From positions 248,001 to 312,000 of the forward strand of contig JACKHO010000003.1 in the NCBI GenBank assembly GCA_020638955.1: a stretch of 64,000 nucleotides of DNA, written 5' to 3'. The DNA is from Planctomycetaceae bacterium (GTDB taxonomy: Bacteria; Planctomycetota; Planctomycetia; Planctomycetales; Planctomycetaceae). Shown piece by piece: positions 53,601 to 62,926 of the stretch (position 1 is its first letter; every line of letters begins with the position of its first letter). The position numbers and the translations under genes are program-made. Under the pieces are notes generated by a model. That model saw only the letters and a list, made by a program, of their open reading frames with translations, searched no databases and was not told the origin of the DNA.

Positions 53601-56600
53601 TCGGCTGACTTGCAGACTCAGTTCAAACGGACGCATGACAAAGCGATACGCCAGCAGCGGTCCGCCGGTTACGCGGGCTGGTGGTGCCTTGGGAGTGAAG
53701 GCGTCGTTATTGATTTGCCGTATCCACTCGCCCGCCTGTCCGCGGACGGCAAATTGGTCACCGCCGTAGACTCCAACAAGTCCCGACTCCGCTGCCACGC
53801 CCACGGGTGCGGCCAGCGGCAGCGCAATGGATTGTTGCTGTTCGGTGAATTCAAGTTGCTGGAACAAATCGATGTCGATGCGGGTGGTGTCATCCACCTC
53901 ACGCCGCAGGAAGACTCGAATTTGTGTGGCCGCCTGTTCTTCGTTGATTTCCCAGCCACCCACATCAGCGCCGGCAATGCGGCGGACCACGGCTTTGCCG
54001 CTGAGGTCGAAAGTCAACTCGTTAAACGCTTGCTGACGTGGTGTGACGAGAAAGCTCTGATTCACCGACAGGCCACCGTCATCGACGAATGCGGCCACGG
54101 TTGTTTCGGCCTGCAATGTTCCTGCGACGTCAGCAACGCGGCGATTCGGGTTCCACGCAATTTGGAAGGCTCCACCGGCGTCGACAGGTGCCGCAATGTA
54201 GCTGGCTCCGTCTCGGGAGAAACGGCGGTAGGTGCCCGCACTTTGATTCACCTGCACGTTGAGGTCCTCACCCGGCAGCTTGAATTCGAGGCGGCTGGCA
54301 GGTGTAGGGAGGAGGGCGAGTCGGAAGGCACCTTGGGGACCCGACTTGCTGACGGGCACGCTGAAGACGACGTCCACGACATGTAGTCCTGAGTTCTCGA
54401 AATCGACCAGCAAGGCTCCCTGCTCGCCGGGGCGGACTGCTCCTTCGACTCCGTCGACCTGAACTGATTCCACGGCGACGTCACTGAACGGCAGGATGAC
54501 TTGCTGGCGGACGTCTTTTGATCCTTCCGCTGCCTGCTGCGGCACGACCACTACCATGCGGGCGGCAATACGAATGGCGGATTCGGCACCTTCGCCGGTC
54601 AGTTCGGCGGCGTAGACGGCTTCCACCACCTGCGGCGGAATTTCGGGATTGCCGCTGACTTCTTCAGGATGCGCCTGTCGCCACAGTTTCCGATACAAAT
54701 CGTGCGGGACGAACACCCGTTGCGAGGATAAAGGATCTTCGTCGCTGCCGTACGGGATAATGACGTGCGGTTCCGCAGGGGGCGCTGGCGGCTGGGCGTT
54801 TTTCTCCTGGGCGACGAGTGAGCCGCTCAGCAGTAGCATTCCCAGAGCCACAAGCGTGGCGACTTTCTGCGGCTGTTTTGATGAGAACCACTTGCAGCAG
54901 TTTCCACAGCACCAGCGGCAGCAGGTGGGAATCCAGCAAATCAAACCGTACAGGCACCACAGTCCGATGGTGACCAGTCCTCCCCACAGCACAGCTTCAG
55001 CCAGCATTTGCGGGATGGTCGGAAGGACCGGAGCCAGTCCCCACGGGATGGCAAAGGTCAGGAGAATCCAGAGACTGCGGACCATCCAGGAGGACTTCCG
55101 CAGCCACCAGCCCATGAGTGCCAGTCCACAGACAATGCAGAGCAGCAGCATTTCGGCGGATTTCTTGTCGGCATACCGTAACTGCAAATCGACATTCCCG
55201 CTGCTCTCGCCCCGGTAATGGAATTCATGCGTCCTCATATTCGCCGGCGTTTCGAGGTTCACGGTCATGGAGAGGAGACCGCCGAGACCAGTTGCGGGCT
55301 GTACTGAAGCAGTGCCGTTGACGACCTCAACAAGTATCCGTCCCTCCGTCGCAATCATTTGTGCAGGATTCTCACTTTGTGGTGGGGCTTCTGTCATGAC
55401 TCCCGACCCCGGTCCTCCAACCATGGGACGAGGAGTTGCCATTTGGGCTGCGGAAAGCTGGCCTGAGGCATTCGCATCAAAGCCACCATAGGGTGGTTGC
55501 TCGATGTCAAAACTCCCCTGACGAAACGGGATGTCGAGTTGTGGCTGCGACTCGGTTGGCACGTACCGTGGTAGCCCCAATCTCGTGGCGGCTTCTCCGG
55601 CCTCGCCTGCCGGTTCCTCAGGCATGGCTGCTGGTTCAGCTGCCGCGGCTGCCGGTTCGTTAATCGCTTCGCTGGTTGAGATTTCTGGGGGAGCCATTGG
55701 CGCGTCGCCCTCCACGCCGCTGTAGTCATACATCATTTCCGTGCCGCCCTCGAAGTCCATGTTGTACATGGGAGCCTCGTCAGAAGTCACCATTTGGTCG
55801 ACGTTGTACGACCGTCGCGCGGCTTCACGTGATTGCTGGACCGCGGGAAGCATGAGAATGATCAGCGAGCAAATGATGGCTACGACAACGAGTGCCGCCA
55901 GCCAGCCAGGTCGTTTTGCGACGAAGCGAAACAGCGCCAGTCCCAATACGGCAATGAACGCGAATATGCCAACGCTGTAAATGCGCTCTAATGAAGGCAA
56001 GTCGATGAGTTCGGAGAGTGAACCAAACAAGTTGGATCGACCGAGGTGTCCAGATGGGACGAACAATCCGTTGCTGGAAAGGAGTACGACATCATTCGGT
56101 GTGTTCAGCTTCCAGATGTGCTCCAGAATTTCGAGTGGTTGCTGCGTACCACCACCGGCGACAACTGAAAACTGTGGAGCGAACGCCCGCCATTCTCCCA
56201 TTTGCTCGAGAGGATCATTCATCGAGTCGTACACAAGCTGCAGTGTTCGTGAACCATTGCCTCCGGCAGTTGTAACGGGAATTTGGTATCCCAACTCGGT
56301 CTTGCGGACTTCGACGGGCACACCATCGAGGACGGCGGACCAGAGGCTGGCGTCCTGTGGAAGCTTGACTAACAGCGACTGCACTCCCACCGCCTGGAAA
56401 CTGAGTTGCACTTCGTGCTGCGATTTCCCTTCGTCACTCACGAGGCTGGTCAGACGCAGTTCCTGACCGACTGCCGTCGGCACCGGGATGTGGTCGAAAC
56501 GCTCTGCCGCAATGGAAACATTCCAGTTGGGCCTGATGTATTGATAACCGGCCACGACCCGCTGTATTGGTTTATAGAACGCCGACGGGAAGTCGATGGG

Positions 56601-58886
56601 GTCGACCATGCGGAGTGTGTCCCCCTCGGCGGACGTGGATGTGACGGCAACTCGCTGGTCATCAGCGGCTTCGACTGCGACAAATCCGCTCTGCTGTTCC
56701 GATCCCAGCACGCTCCAGTTCGGAACCACAATTTGATTTGCGGCGTCATCTCGCGGGAGTTGCATTTCGGTCTGCACGACCACTCTGCCGACGAAGTAGC
56801 GGTCCAGTTTCAAGTGGTAAGTTCGCAGTCCATTGGCCGGTTCATCAACCGACTGCTCCACAATTCTTACGGTGTTGATTCCGTAGCCGCCCTGAGACAT
56901 CAGGAGCGGAACGGCGACGAACCGCAGATTCTCACCGGCTGATTCCGCGACGGCAATTTGCAGTTCGCGAAGTCCACCACCCGTGACTTCCACGTTGGCT
57001 TCCAAGTGCACCGAGACTGTTTCAGGATCGACTCGGGCGAAACTTATGCCGCTGGAAATGAGCGTGGTCGGCTTGCGACTCACTTCGAGCCGCCCATCCA
57101 TGACAGTGTCCTGATAGGCGAATCCCAGCCGGACCTCTTTGTTCAAATACTGCAGCCTTGCATTGAGCGAGTTGACGTCGTCGAGTCGAGCGGGGTCAAG
57201 TCCAACGAGTTCGATGGGCACAACCTGAAACGCTTCATCAGCGATAATGCCATACAGGGCTTCGACCATTCCGGCCTGAGGCAACGTAACCTCGGGGATG
57301 TCAATGGTCTCCGTGGCTTCTTCGATGGGCCATTCTTCGGGTTGCCGCATGGAGGTGACGGCGATTTCCCGTGACTCACCGGGATTCAGCGGACGACTCA
57401 ACTGGATGTGCAAATCGAGCCCCGCGTCGCCCGGGACGACAGACCAACTGACGACGGGAGTCTGATCTTCCAGAACGGCGACCACCATCCAATCGTCGGG
57501 AAGGTGAATTTGTGCGTCGAACAGTGGGGAGAACCGCGTCTCCAGATTCACCGTGGTGTAGAGGTCGAGCCAGTGGCTGTTCACGTCGAGAATGTTCGTC
57601 ATGGCGGCCCGCACTTCGCGTTCTTTGGCCGACGTGGCGAAACGGAGGGAGAAGGCTTCTTCCCACACCTGATAGAACAACTGCACGCCGGGCGGTACGA
57701 ATTTTTCCGGAACCGTAAGTCCCGTCACCGCGCGGACACCATTCGCTTCAATGGCCTGCAGCCGAATGCCACTGGGATGTGAGACAACGGCCAGGCCCGT
57801 ATGCGAGGTCATGTTGTCAATGCGCAGATCCGGCATTGACCAGGCCGATCCGCCTTCGACAGCCACGACACCCTGGAATTCGATAGTGCGACCACCATCG
57901 AACGGCTGTCGGTACTGCAACTGAATTTGGGTCCGGCCTGCTTCACCGTCAGCCAGTGTCCAGGATTCGAGTCCCTCGGAAGTTACCGACGTAATTTCGA
58001 GCGAGTTTGGAATGTTGCAGGTGAACGAATCGATAGGCCGTCCGAACACTTGAAGGTTCGTCTTTGCTTTCCAGTCGATTTGACCCGGCGAAACAGCGGC
58101 ACCATATTCGGTGGTCGCGAACGTGAGTAAATCATCACGAGTGGCTCGTTGCCGACTCGTCACTTTCAGCTTCAAGGATTCGATGCCACCAACCGGGATG
58201 CGATATGTTGCCGCTTCCTCAGCAGCAGCGGGACGGGAAAGCTCGACACCTTCCAACAGCAAATGCTTCCCCGCTGGCAGTTCGATGGCAAAGTTGCCGA
58301 CGGGATGCCCGGTAATTGTGACCGCAACTTCTTTGTCACTTCCGACAGCAACCAACGGCACGGAGACGTCCAGCTCGATGGTTTGTGCTCCGGCTTCGCT
58401 GACAAACACCTGCAAAAACTGACCTTGCTCACCGGTGCGGATCATGAGTGGTGAACTGGCGGCTTCACCATTGGTGACGCTCAACCTCGCGCCTTCGACA
58501 CGCCAGTCACCGAGTCGAAAGACAGTGGTCGCCCAGGTGCCGGTTTGATTGTCGAGGGACGCGCGCAGCGTGGCACGCATGCGGTCACCATCCATACGCG
58601 CTTCGTAGTCAACACGTTGGACATTGAGTACGCCGCTGCGACTTGCCTGGCTCGCTCGTTCGCGCTGTGCAGATTGAACCAGCGCACGGAATTCATCACG
58701 CGAGAGCAATACGCCGTTAGCATCTTGCTCAAAAGGCGTTTCGAGTTCGGACTCTGGTACGTACAGCTTCCGGATGCGGAACTCGTCGGATGGAGTATTG
58801 TATTGAGCCTGCAGCGACGCGTGGGGCTGAAACGCGAGGAGTGTCGCGAGAGCAGCAAGGGCGAAGGCTCGATTGTTCTGGAACAT
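50670..58886 (-). CDS. Giant envelope protein of unknown function, two fused ectodomain modules
   Basis: 2738 residues from ATG 58886, which gives a signal peptide (RAFALAALATLLAFQPHASLQA). Residues about 30-980 are a beta-rich ectodomain, starting FRIRKLYVPESELETPF. A membrane helix follows at about 1000-1024, ending in LMLPAVQQSREAARR, a copy of the DUF1559 helix signature. Further helices lie at 1230-1335, ending in a Cys-rich stretch (TCCRWCCGNCCKWF). An internal signal-peptide-like segment at about 1335-1365 (KVATLVALGMLLLSGSLVAQ) starts a second ectodomain (HVIIPYGSDEDPLSSQRVFV). Near 2325 lies NNLKQLGIALENF, the second half of the DUF1559 signature, then an EF-hand-like DVNGDGILD, a Gly-rich stretch (2469-2512) and two final helices. 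It lies 84 bp after its paralogue. No function is known; it probably spans the envelope. Confidence 0.85.
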   Translation of the reverse strand: MFQNNRAFALAALATLLAFQPHASLQAQYNTPSDEFRIRKLYVPESELETPFEQDANGVLLSRDEFRALVQSAQRERASQASRSGVLNVQRVDYEARMDGDRMRATLRASLDNQTGTWATTVFRLGDWRVEGARLSVTNGEAASSPLMIRTGEQGQFLQVFVSEAGAQTIELDVSVPLVAVGSDKEVAVTITGHPVGNFAIELPAGKHLLLEGVELSRPAAAEEAATYRIPVGGIESLKLKVTSRQRATRDDLLTFATTEYGAAVSPGQIDWKAKTNLQVFGRPIDSFTCNIPNSLEITSVTSEGLESWTLADGEAGRTQIQLQYRQPFDGGRTIEFQGVVAVEGGSAWSMPDLRIDNMTSHTGLAVVSHPSGIRLQAIEANGVRAVTGLTVPEKFVPPGVQLFYQVWEEAFSLRFATSAKEREVRAAMTNILDVNSHWLDLYTTVNLETRFSPLFDAQIHLPDDWMVVAVLEDQTPVVSWSVVPGDAGLDLHIQLSRPLNPGESREIAVTSMRQPEEWPIEEATETIDIPEVTLPQAGMVEALYGIIADEAFQVVPIELVGLDPARLDDVNSLNARLQYLNKEVRLGFAYQDTVMDGRLEVSRKPTTLISSGISFARVDPETVSVHLEANVEVTGGGLRELQIAVAESAGENLRFVAVPLLMSQGGYGINTVRIVEQSVDEPANGLRTYHLKLDRYFVGRVVVQTEMQLPRDDAANQIVVPNWSVLGSEQQSGFVAVEAADDQRVAVTSTSAEGDTLRMVDPIDFPSAFYKPIQRVVAGYQYIRPNWNVSIAAERFDHIPVPTAVGQELRLTSLVSDEGKSQHEVQLSFQAVGVQSLLVKLPQDASLWSAVLDGVPVEVRKTELGYQIPVTTAGGNGSRTLQLVYDSMNDPLEQMGEWRAFAPQFSVVAGGGTQQPLEILEHIWKLNTPNDVVLLSSNGLFVPSGHLGRSNLFGSLSELIDLPSLERIYSVGIFAFIAVLGLALFRFVAKRPGWLAALVVVAIICSLIILMLPAVQQSREAARRSYNVDQMVTSDEAPMYNMDFEGGTEMMYDYSGVEGDAPMAPPEISTSEAINEPAAAAAEPAAMPEEPAGEAGEAATRLGLPRYVPTESQPQLDIPFRQGSFDIEQPPYGGFDANASGQLSAAQMATPRPMVGGPGSGVMTEAPPQSENPAQMIATEGRILVEVVNGTASVQPATGLGGLLSMTVNLETPANMRTHEFHYRGESSGNVDLQLRYADKKSAEMLLLCIVCGLALMGWWLRKSSWMVRSLWILLTFAIPWGLAPVLPTIPQMLAEAVLWGGLVTIGLWCLYGLICWIPTCCRWCCGNCCKWFSSKQPQKVATLVALGMLLLSGSLVAQEKNAQPPAPPAEPHVIIPYGSDEDPLSSQRVFVPHDLYRKLWRQAHPEEVSGNPEIPPQVVEAVYAAELTGEGAESAIRIAARMVVVVPQQAAEGSKDVRQQVILPFSDVAVESVQVDGVEGAVRPGEQGALLVDFENSGLHVVDVVFSVPVSKSGPQGAFRLALLPTPASRLEFKLPGEDLNVQVNQSAGTYRRFSRDGASYIAAPVDAGGAFQIAWNPNRRVADVAGTLQAETTVAAFVDDGGLSVNQSFLVTPRQQAFNELTFDLSGKAVVRRIAGADVGGWEINEEQAATQIRVFLRREVDDTTRIDIDLFQQLEFTEQQQSIALPLAAPVGVAAESGLVGVYGGDQFAVRGQAGEWIRQINNDAFTPKAPPARVTGGPLLAYRFVMRPFELSLQVSRRQATAQTLAEHGITIERHKSLVASQLVFDLTGAPRASVSAELPADYLPVDVVSQVMSDWYVTQQGDRRILTVEFDQPRLGRVVVYFEGRLPRDITNADVSLAVPAPVDVSRLTSTLAVWFSEGESGSVTSSGNWRTIDRAQISGNLKQLASELPQFAFRSTDLSVDPVSLSVSSAPPQLRADAVTIIDATETTVDYGFTVRWNITRAAADTFLFTTPDWLDGRLDIDAPGVRQIVSDKQEDGTILWTVTLVEPVRENYLITAAATIPFPQDARILTPQIEFQQEAEGGIQKIELQRQYAILTNHSTAQITPVDLEQIESVSRDELPLIVREELVQQAMEIARVRPSKVPVWRAEAVAAQQGASATIPVANLTTVLEGDGSWRTQAVYSVRNRGRQFMALVLPEESRLISVMVRGVPGRAVTSTVNGQQLRLIALPQTSKADLSFEIKAVVAGRLSSGLPGDFDVQGKAIELPIPRVLSVNESEEYGLAVAQTLWNVYVPNEFSAKPLQTGSRSNVTWHKNRDAGAASDLAQSESWQADGSELIRNINDNSISQAGRTQSLNNLKQLGIALENFEASQAPATAETVVEQREIATKNRRLYEEIQRNLPTSGNGEAPPDEDVNGDGILDQGGRKFIEFNNDNNYFSNGGQGFVQGEKDAKSFRFREQGDMSEAKAEKGGEGRAVLKGKLLGQNAIQGNTLNYELQNPGQAQVPFAQGNLGGQAGFGGAVYGGGGLGGGGFGGGGGGFGGGAPRQQSGQMQNGGQMIQLRQQFGRNGRGEPSQQMSGYQNYLSDVEMSPNSEGGLQFDESWESLRAKRNRGEAAYGLPSAHYLRDDVQYYPAGPFGDAPAQAWSSTGGLSLDINIPVDGQVFSFSKIGGDPKLALQVRPQVFTTWLKGGVWGVIWLVLGFWACHWLARLTGWRMAVRIIAAGCTVGGLAAMLLLPGVLVILGGFMAFVGALGLTVVTSSNPETPQSTES

Positions 58887-58970
58887 GGATCTACGACTTG
58901 TTGAGGTAGTTTCGTTCAACGCAAAGTCTCGATTTGCAACGTGCCGCCAATTCAAGCGGCTAATCGGCTC

Positions 58971-61900
58971 CTACTTTCCGAACTTCCAGGGATCATCAAA
59001 CGATCCCGGCGGTGGAACCACTGGCGGGGCCGTGAGAGGATTTTGTGGACCTGAAGCTGCCGCCTGAGCAGCGGGGTTTCCATTTTTGGAGTTCGCGGTC
59101 CGGAACCAGCCGAACACTCCGTGCAGCACCCAAAGTCCCAGTAGTGCGATGAGGCCGTATTGCGCCACCTCCATGCCGCAGTACAGGCTATGGCTGTCCT
59201 GTACTCCGTAGAGCACGGCACCAAAGCCTGCGAGCAGAAGAATGCCGAGTTTGTTTTCCCAGGGGGTGCCAATCAGGATGAGACCAATGAGGGCTACAGC
59301 GCCGCTGAGAATGAGCGTCATCGTGAGTCGGTGCCACCACTTGATACGAATGAGCGACGCACCACCCAAGTTGGTGTAGACGTAAGCCTGGCGACCATTT
59401 GTCGGGAAGTTCATAAAGTCAGTGGAGTGCGAACACCCTTCCTGCACCCACGAGGCCATTTCGTCGACATCGGGATCGGGCCGCGAACCAAGGACGACGT
59501 CTGCAAGGTAGCGTCGAACTTTCTGCAGTTCGAAGTTCTTGGGATCGCCCACCAGCAAGTATTCGTTGGGGACCCAGGACACCACTCGTAGTTCCTGAAC
59601 TGCCGCTTGACCACTTGCGGTACCGAGCACGGGCAGCGGCAAGTCGATGCGACCAGCACCGAACTGACTCTGTCCCAATGGCGGGTTCAGCTTCCAGAGG
59701 AACTGCACAGTAATGAGGAACGGTTCATCGGACGAAGTTGTGCGGGCGACGTTAATCCAGTACGGCTCCAAAAGCGTATCGACCCGCTCTTCGTCTTTGG
59801 CCTTCGCGAGTTTCACTTCGCGATTGTTGACAAACGTTCCCAGCACCTGCATTTCAACAGGCAGGTTGATTTGCAACCGCTGACGTTCGGTCGACTTCAC
59901 CCTCAGGCGGCAGCGATAGGTCACCTCGGCATCTTCATCTGTGACGACTTCGACGAGTGCCCGTGAGACGACGGTCGCAACGACTTCCTGAATTTCGTGT
60001 CGCTCGCGTGAAATGGAAACTGTCGGCGTGCCGGAATCTCCGACGAGTTTGAAGTATCGATACCCCTGCATTCCATCTGCGGGGAGCAATCGGAATTCTC
60101 GAATGTCAATTGGTTCAACGCTTTCGCCCTCGGCACTGGAGTTGAGAGAGAGAGATCGCTCCTTCTTGATGGCAATTTCGCCATAGATTTTCACCAGCGG
60201 CGTGACCTCTTCACCATCTTCATTGATGAGGCCCCACGGACGTACCAGCGAATACACGGTGGCGGGAGTCGCATCCGTCTCTTCGGCTTCCTCGGTCGCT
60301 TCGGCCGGGGCGTCGTCAGCTTCAACTTCATCTTCACCGTTGGACGTTTCCTGCCAGGTGATGACAAATTGCTGATGCCCGACCACTTCCCGCTGCATGA
60401 CAATGGTCCAGGGGACCCAACCATCGATGGGCTCCTCGGCAGTTTTCTGTTTGATGGCGGTCGACGATCCCTCCGCGACTTCGATTTCAATGCGGTCACT
60501 GACAGCTTCTGGCACATCGATTTGGAAGATGTCGGTTCCGGCGTATTCGACCAGGAAGTCGACTACGTGTCTGATGTCGGTGACCTCCGGCTGCACGTCA
60601 ATGGTACTGGCGACTTCCACGGAAATTCGGGTCGGCTTACGGATGGTGCTGACAGGAATAGTGAGCGGACGTTTCGTAAAGCTCCAGGCCGATGCGAGAC
60701 GCGCTTCACCACGGGACTGTGGACCGGTCGGCAATGGTTGTGCGCCGACAAGGTCGTCCCGATTGGTAATAACCTCGATGGCTTCCTTCGCAAAGACCAG
60801 CACACTGCCGGTTTCCCTCACAAGGTTGAGTGGTTCGAGAAGTGGCAACTGCTGTTCATCCTGCATGTTGTCATCACTGAGGCGACGCGTTCCGCTGACG
60901 CGGACCTCCACGGCACCTTGCGTGCGCTCATGCAGACTAATGGTCAAGACGCGGGTTTGTTCATCGACGTTGTATTCCTTCATGCCGCCACACTGGACGT
61001 GGTCGACAGTGAAATCATCGGGCACCTTCAACCGCAGTTCGAATACCCCAGCACGTTCGATGGCGTAGTTAATGCTCGAGCGTGACTGCAGTTCGTCTTC
61101 GGTGAAGATGACTTCAATGTTGTGGGTCGCCGTGAGACGCGGTTCAACGGGCTGCACGTCGAGTCCCAATTTGACCGCCTGACTGTAGAACTTGAATGCC
61201 AAATCGTTCTCGCCCGCGAGTCTGGGATCGACGGCACTCTGCTCGATGCGAATGAGGCCAGACTGGCTGGCGACATTGAGCGACAGCTCTTTGGCATGAC
61301 GGACAACAACCTGACCGCTTTCACGAACGGCATCGAGGGCATGAATGCCCGCTGATGGTGCTCCCTCGTTCATCCCGATGACATCGAATCCCTCGTCGGG
61401 CAATTTGCGTTGCGTGTGGACTTCAAACGTCACCGGCTTGTCGCTCGGTGAAACGAGTTCAATGTCCACCACCTGATGGCCATTGGCATCGGTCGGCTTC
61501 CAACTGCGAATGGACGCGTCGGAATTGATGTCGAGAATTCGATGCCCCGCTGGAACCACGATTTGAGCCTGAGCGAGCTTTCCTCGCAAGACGCCGTAGG
61601 TGAGCCAGCAGTCGGTATGGATGAGTCCGTCGGCAATAGTGACGAGCGTGCGGTTATCAACACTCGCCAGCAAATCCATTTCAGGTTTCTGCGACGCCTT
61701 GGCACGCCATGAGATGTCCAACCGATCAGCCGACATCATGGTGGTGCGAACCTGCGTGGTTTTCTCGATTGGGTTCTCGATGGGCAATCGCTTGCCGCCG
61801 GGTCGAATGTCCACGGTCTGATCAGCGTCGGGAACCGTGAGGTCGAGCGTTTGCACGCCAACCGCAGGAATCGAGAATCCGAACTGCCTGCCATTTGGCG

Positions 61901-62477
61901 ACTGGTGAACACGAGTCCCCAATTCCATAACGACCGTCTGATCACCGGTCTTCCCGAACAGCAATTCATAAGTGCCGTTTCCCGTTCCACGGATCAGGAC
62001 GTCGTCCCCTTCCACGCTGCCAATCGCAGCCCCGCCGAAATTGACTGGTACGCTCGACCACGCATCGCCTGCGACGTGCGCCTTCAGGGTCAATTTGACT
62101 GTGGCAAAGTCATTTTCGACGACGGCCACGTAGTCGGCCTGAGTCAGCACAACTCCCGGTTTGCCCGCCTGCTTCTGTGACAGCTCCCATTGCTTCCGCA
62201 ATTTGAGGTATTCCTCATAGGGGAGTACGACCGAGGCGTCCGGCTCTTCGAACGTACCCTTCAGCCTTGAAAAGGGAACGTAAATCACGTTTTCCCCTTC
62301 GACATCGCCGGAACTGTCCGCCGCTTCCGCTACCGGGACCGCCGGAGGGCTGTCGGTTTCCTGAGCGTGGGCTGGGCAAAGTAGCCAGCCGAGCACAACC
62401 GCTGCGAGCATGACCGGGCTGAGCAGTCGCTTTGATGTAGGAAGAGAAGGGCTGAGGAACCGGAAGAGTTTTGACAT
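58971..62477 (-). CDS. Large envelope protein of unknown function, paralogue of the neighbouring giant protein
   Basis: 1168 residues from ATG 62477, chosen because AGGAAA lies eight bases upstream. A signal peptide (LLSPVMLAAVVLGWLLCPAHA) is followed by an ectodomain that opens with IYVPFSRLKGTFEEPDASVV and LPYEEYLKLRKQWELSQ, the same opening pattern as in the two modules of the next gene. Residues about 40-1040 are predominantly beta. The C-terminus has four hydrophobic helices (RLTMTLILSGAVALIGLILI; LGILLLAGFGAVLYGV; YGLIALLGLWVLHGVFGWF) and a Pro/Ala-rich tail. The gene is first in a two-gene operon with the giant gene. Function unknown. Confidence 0.85.
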   Translation of the reverse strand: MSKLFRFLSPSLPTSKRLLSPVMLAAVVLGWLLCPAHAQETDSPPAVPVAEAADSSGDVEGENVIYVPFSRLKGTFEEPDASVVLPYEEYLKLRKQWELSQKQAGKPGVVLTQADYVAVVENDFATVKLTLKAHVAGDAWSSVPVNFGGAAIGSVEGDDVLIRGTGNGTYELLFGKTGDQTVVMELGTRVHQSPNGRQFGFSIPAVGVQTLDLTVPDADQTVDIRPGGKRLPIENPIEKTTQVRTTMMSADRLDISWRAKASQKPEMDLLASVDNRTLVTIADGLIHTDCWLTYGVLRGKLAQAQIVVPAGHRILDINSDASIRSWKPTDANGHQVVDIELVSPSDKPVTFEVHTQRKLPDEGFDVIGMNEGAPSAGIHALDAVRESGQVVVRHAKELSLNVASQSGLIRIEQSAVDPRLAGENDLAFKFYSQAVKLGLDVQPVEPRLTATHNIEVIFTEDELQSRSSINYAIERAGVFELRLKVPDDFTVDHVQCGGMKEYNVDEQTRVLTISLHERTQGAVEVRVSGTRRLSDDNMQDEQQLPLLEPLNLVRETGSVLVFAKEAIEVITNRDDLVGAQPLPTGPQSRGEARLASAWSFTKRPLTIPVSTIRKPTRISVEVASTIDVQPEVTDIRHVVDFLVEYAGTDIFQIDVPEAVSDRIEIEVAEGSSTAIKQKTAEEPIDGWVPWTIVMQREVVGHQQFVITWQETSNGEDEVEADDAPAEATEEAEETDATPATVYSLVRPWGLINEDGEEVTPLVKIYGEIAIKKERSLSLNSSAEGESVEPIDIREFRLLPADGMQGYRYFKLVGDSGTPTVSISRERHEIQEVVATVVSRALVEVVTDEDAEVTYRCRLRVKSTERQRLQINLPVEMQVLGTFVNNREVKLAKAKDEERVDTLLEPYWINVARTTSSDEPFLITVQFLWKLNPPLGQSQFGAGRIDLPLPVLGTASGQAAVQELRVVSWVPNEYLLVGDPKNFELQKVRRYLADVVLGSRPDPDVDEMASWVQEGCSHSTDFMNFPTNGRQAYVYTNLGGASLIRIKWWHRLTMTLILSGAVALIGLILIGTPWENKLGILLLAGFGAVLYGVQDSHSLYCGMEVAQYGLIALLGLWVLHGVFGWFRTANSKNGNPAAQAAASGPQNPLTAPPVVPPPGSFDDPWKFGK

Positions 62478-62926
62478 GGCCATTTCCTGCCGCATGGACT
62501 GAATGCGAACGCTGATCGCAGTTGGTACAAGACTCGATTATAACGTTTGGGAGAACTGCAAAGAACGGGTTAACTCCGTCGGCAGCGTAACTTTCTTGTA
62601 TCATGACGCATAAGACGATGGGATCATTCCCGCAATTCTGGACATAGCGTCAATAAATCGGGAAACCGCCGTTCCGTTTCTGGCCTGCTCGTCTGTAGCA
62701 GTCAACGGGACCGAAAACGGGCCGCCTGGCATTCCGTCTTGGCAAAAAACGGGGGAATTCACCTTTACGTAAAGGGACGTTTTCGGCTAGAAGTCGGCAG
62801 ATTCTGCCGCTTTCCAGGTCGGGTTTTGATCGATCTATTTACCGTAAGTGGTTGAATGACTTGTGTTTCAGGCCAAACGCAGACGTCGCGGTTGGTAGAA
62901 CATTGTGTGTGGGAAAGGAATCCCCC
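62478..62926. other. Divergent promoter region
   Basis: About 450 bp between the giant-protein operon and the proline-rich gene. A good -10 box TATAAT lies on the minus strand at 62537-62542, about 60 bp before the 62477 start codon; a -35 match is weak. No other clear features or coding frames. Confidence 0.45.
62537..62542 (-). promoter_or_regulatory. Possible -10 box of the giant-protein operon
   Basis: TATAAT on the minus strand, 60 bp upstream of the start codon at 62477. TTCTTT lies about 17 bases upstream of it, a poor -35 match. Assignment is tentative. Confidence 0.35.

Noticed and set aside
53547..54386. 279-residue plus-strand open frame
   Set aside because: Antisense to the giant protein gene, which has a consistent reading frame over 8.2 kb.
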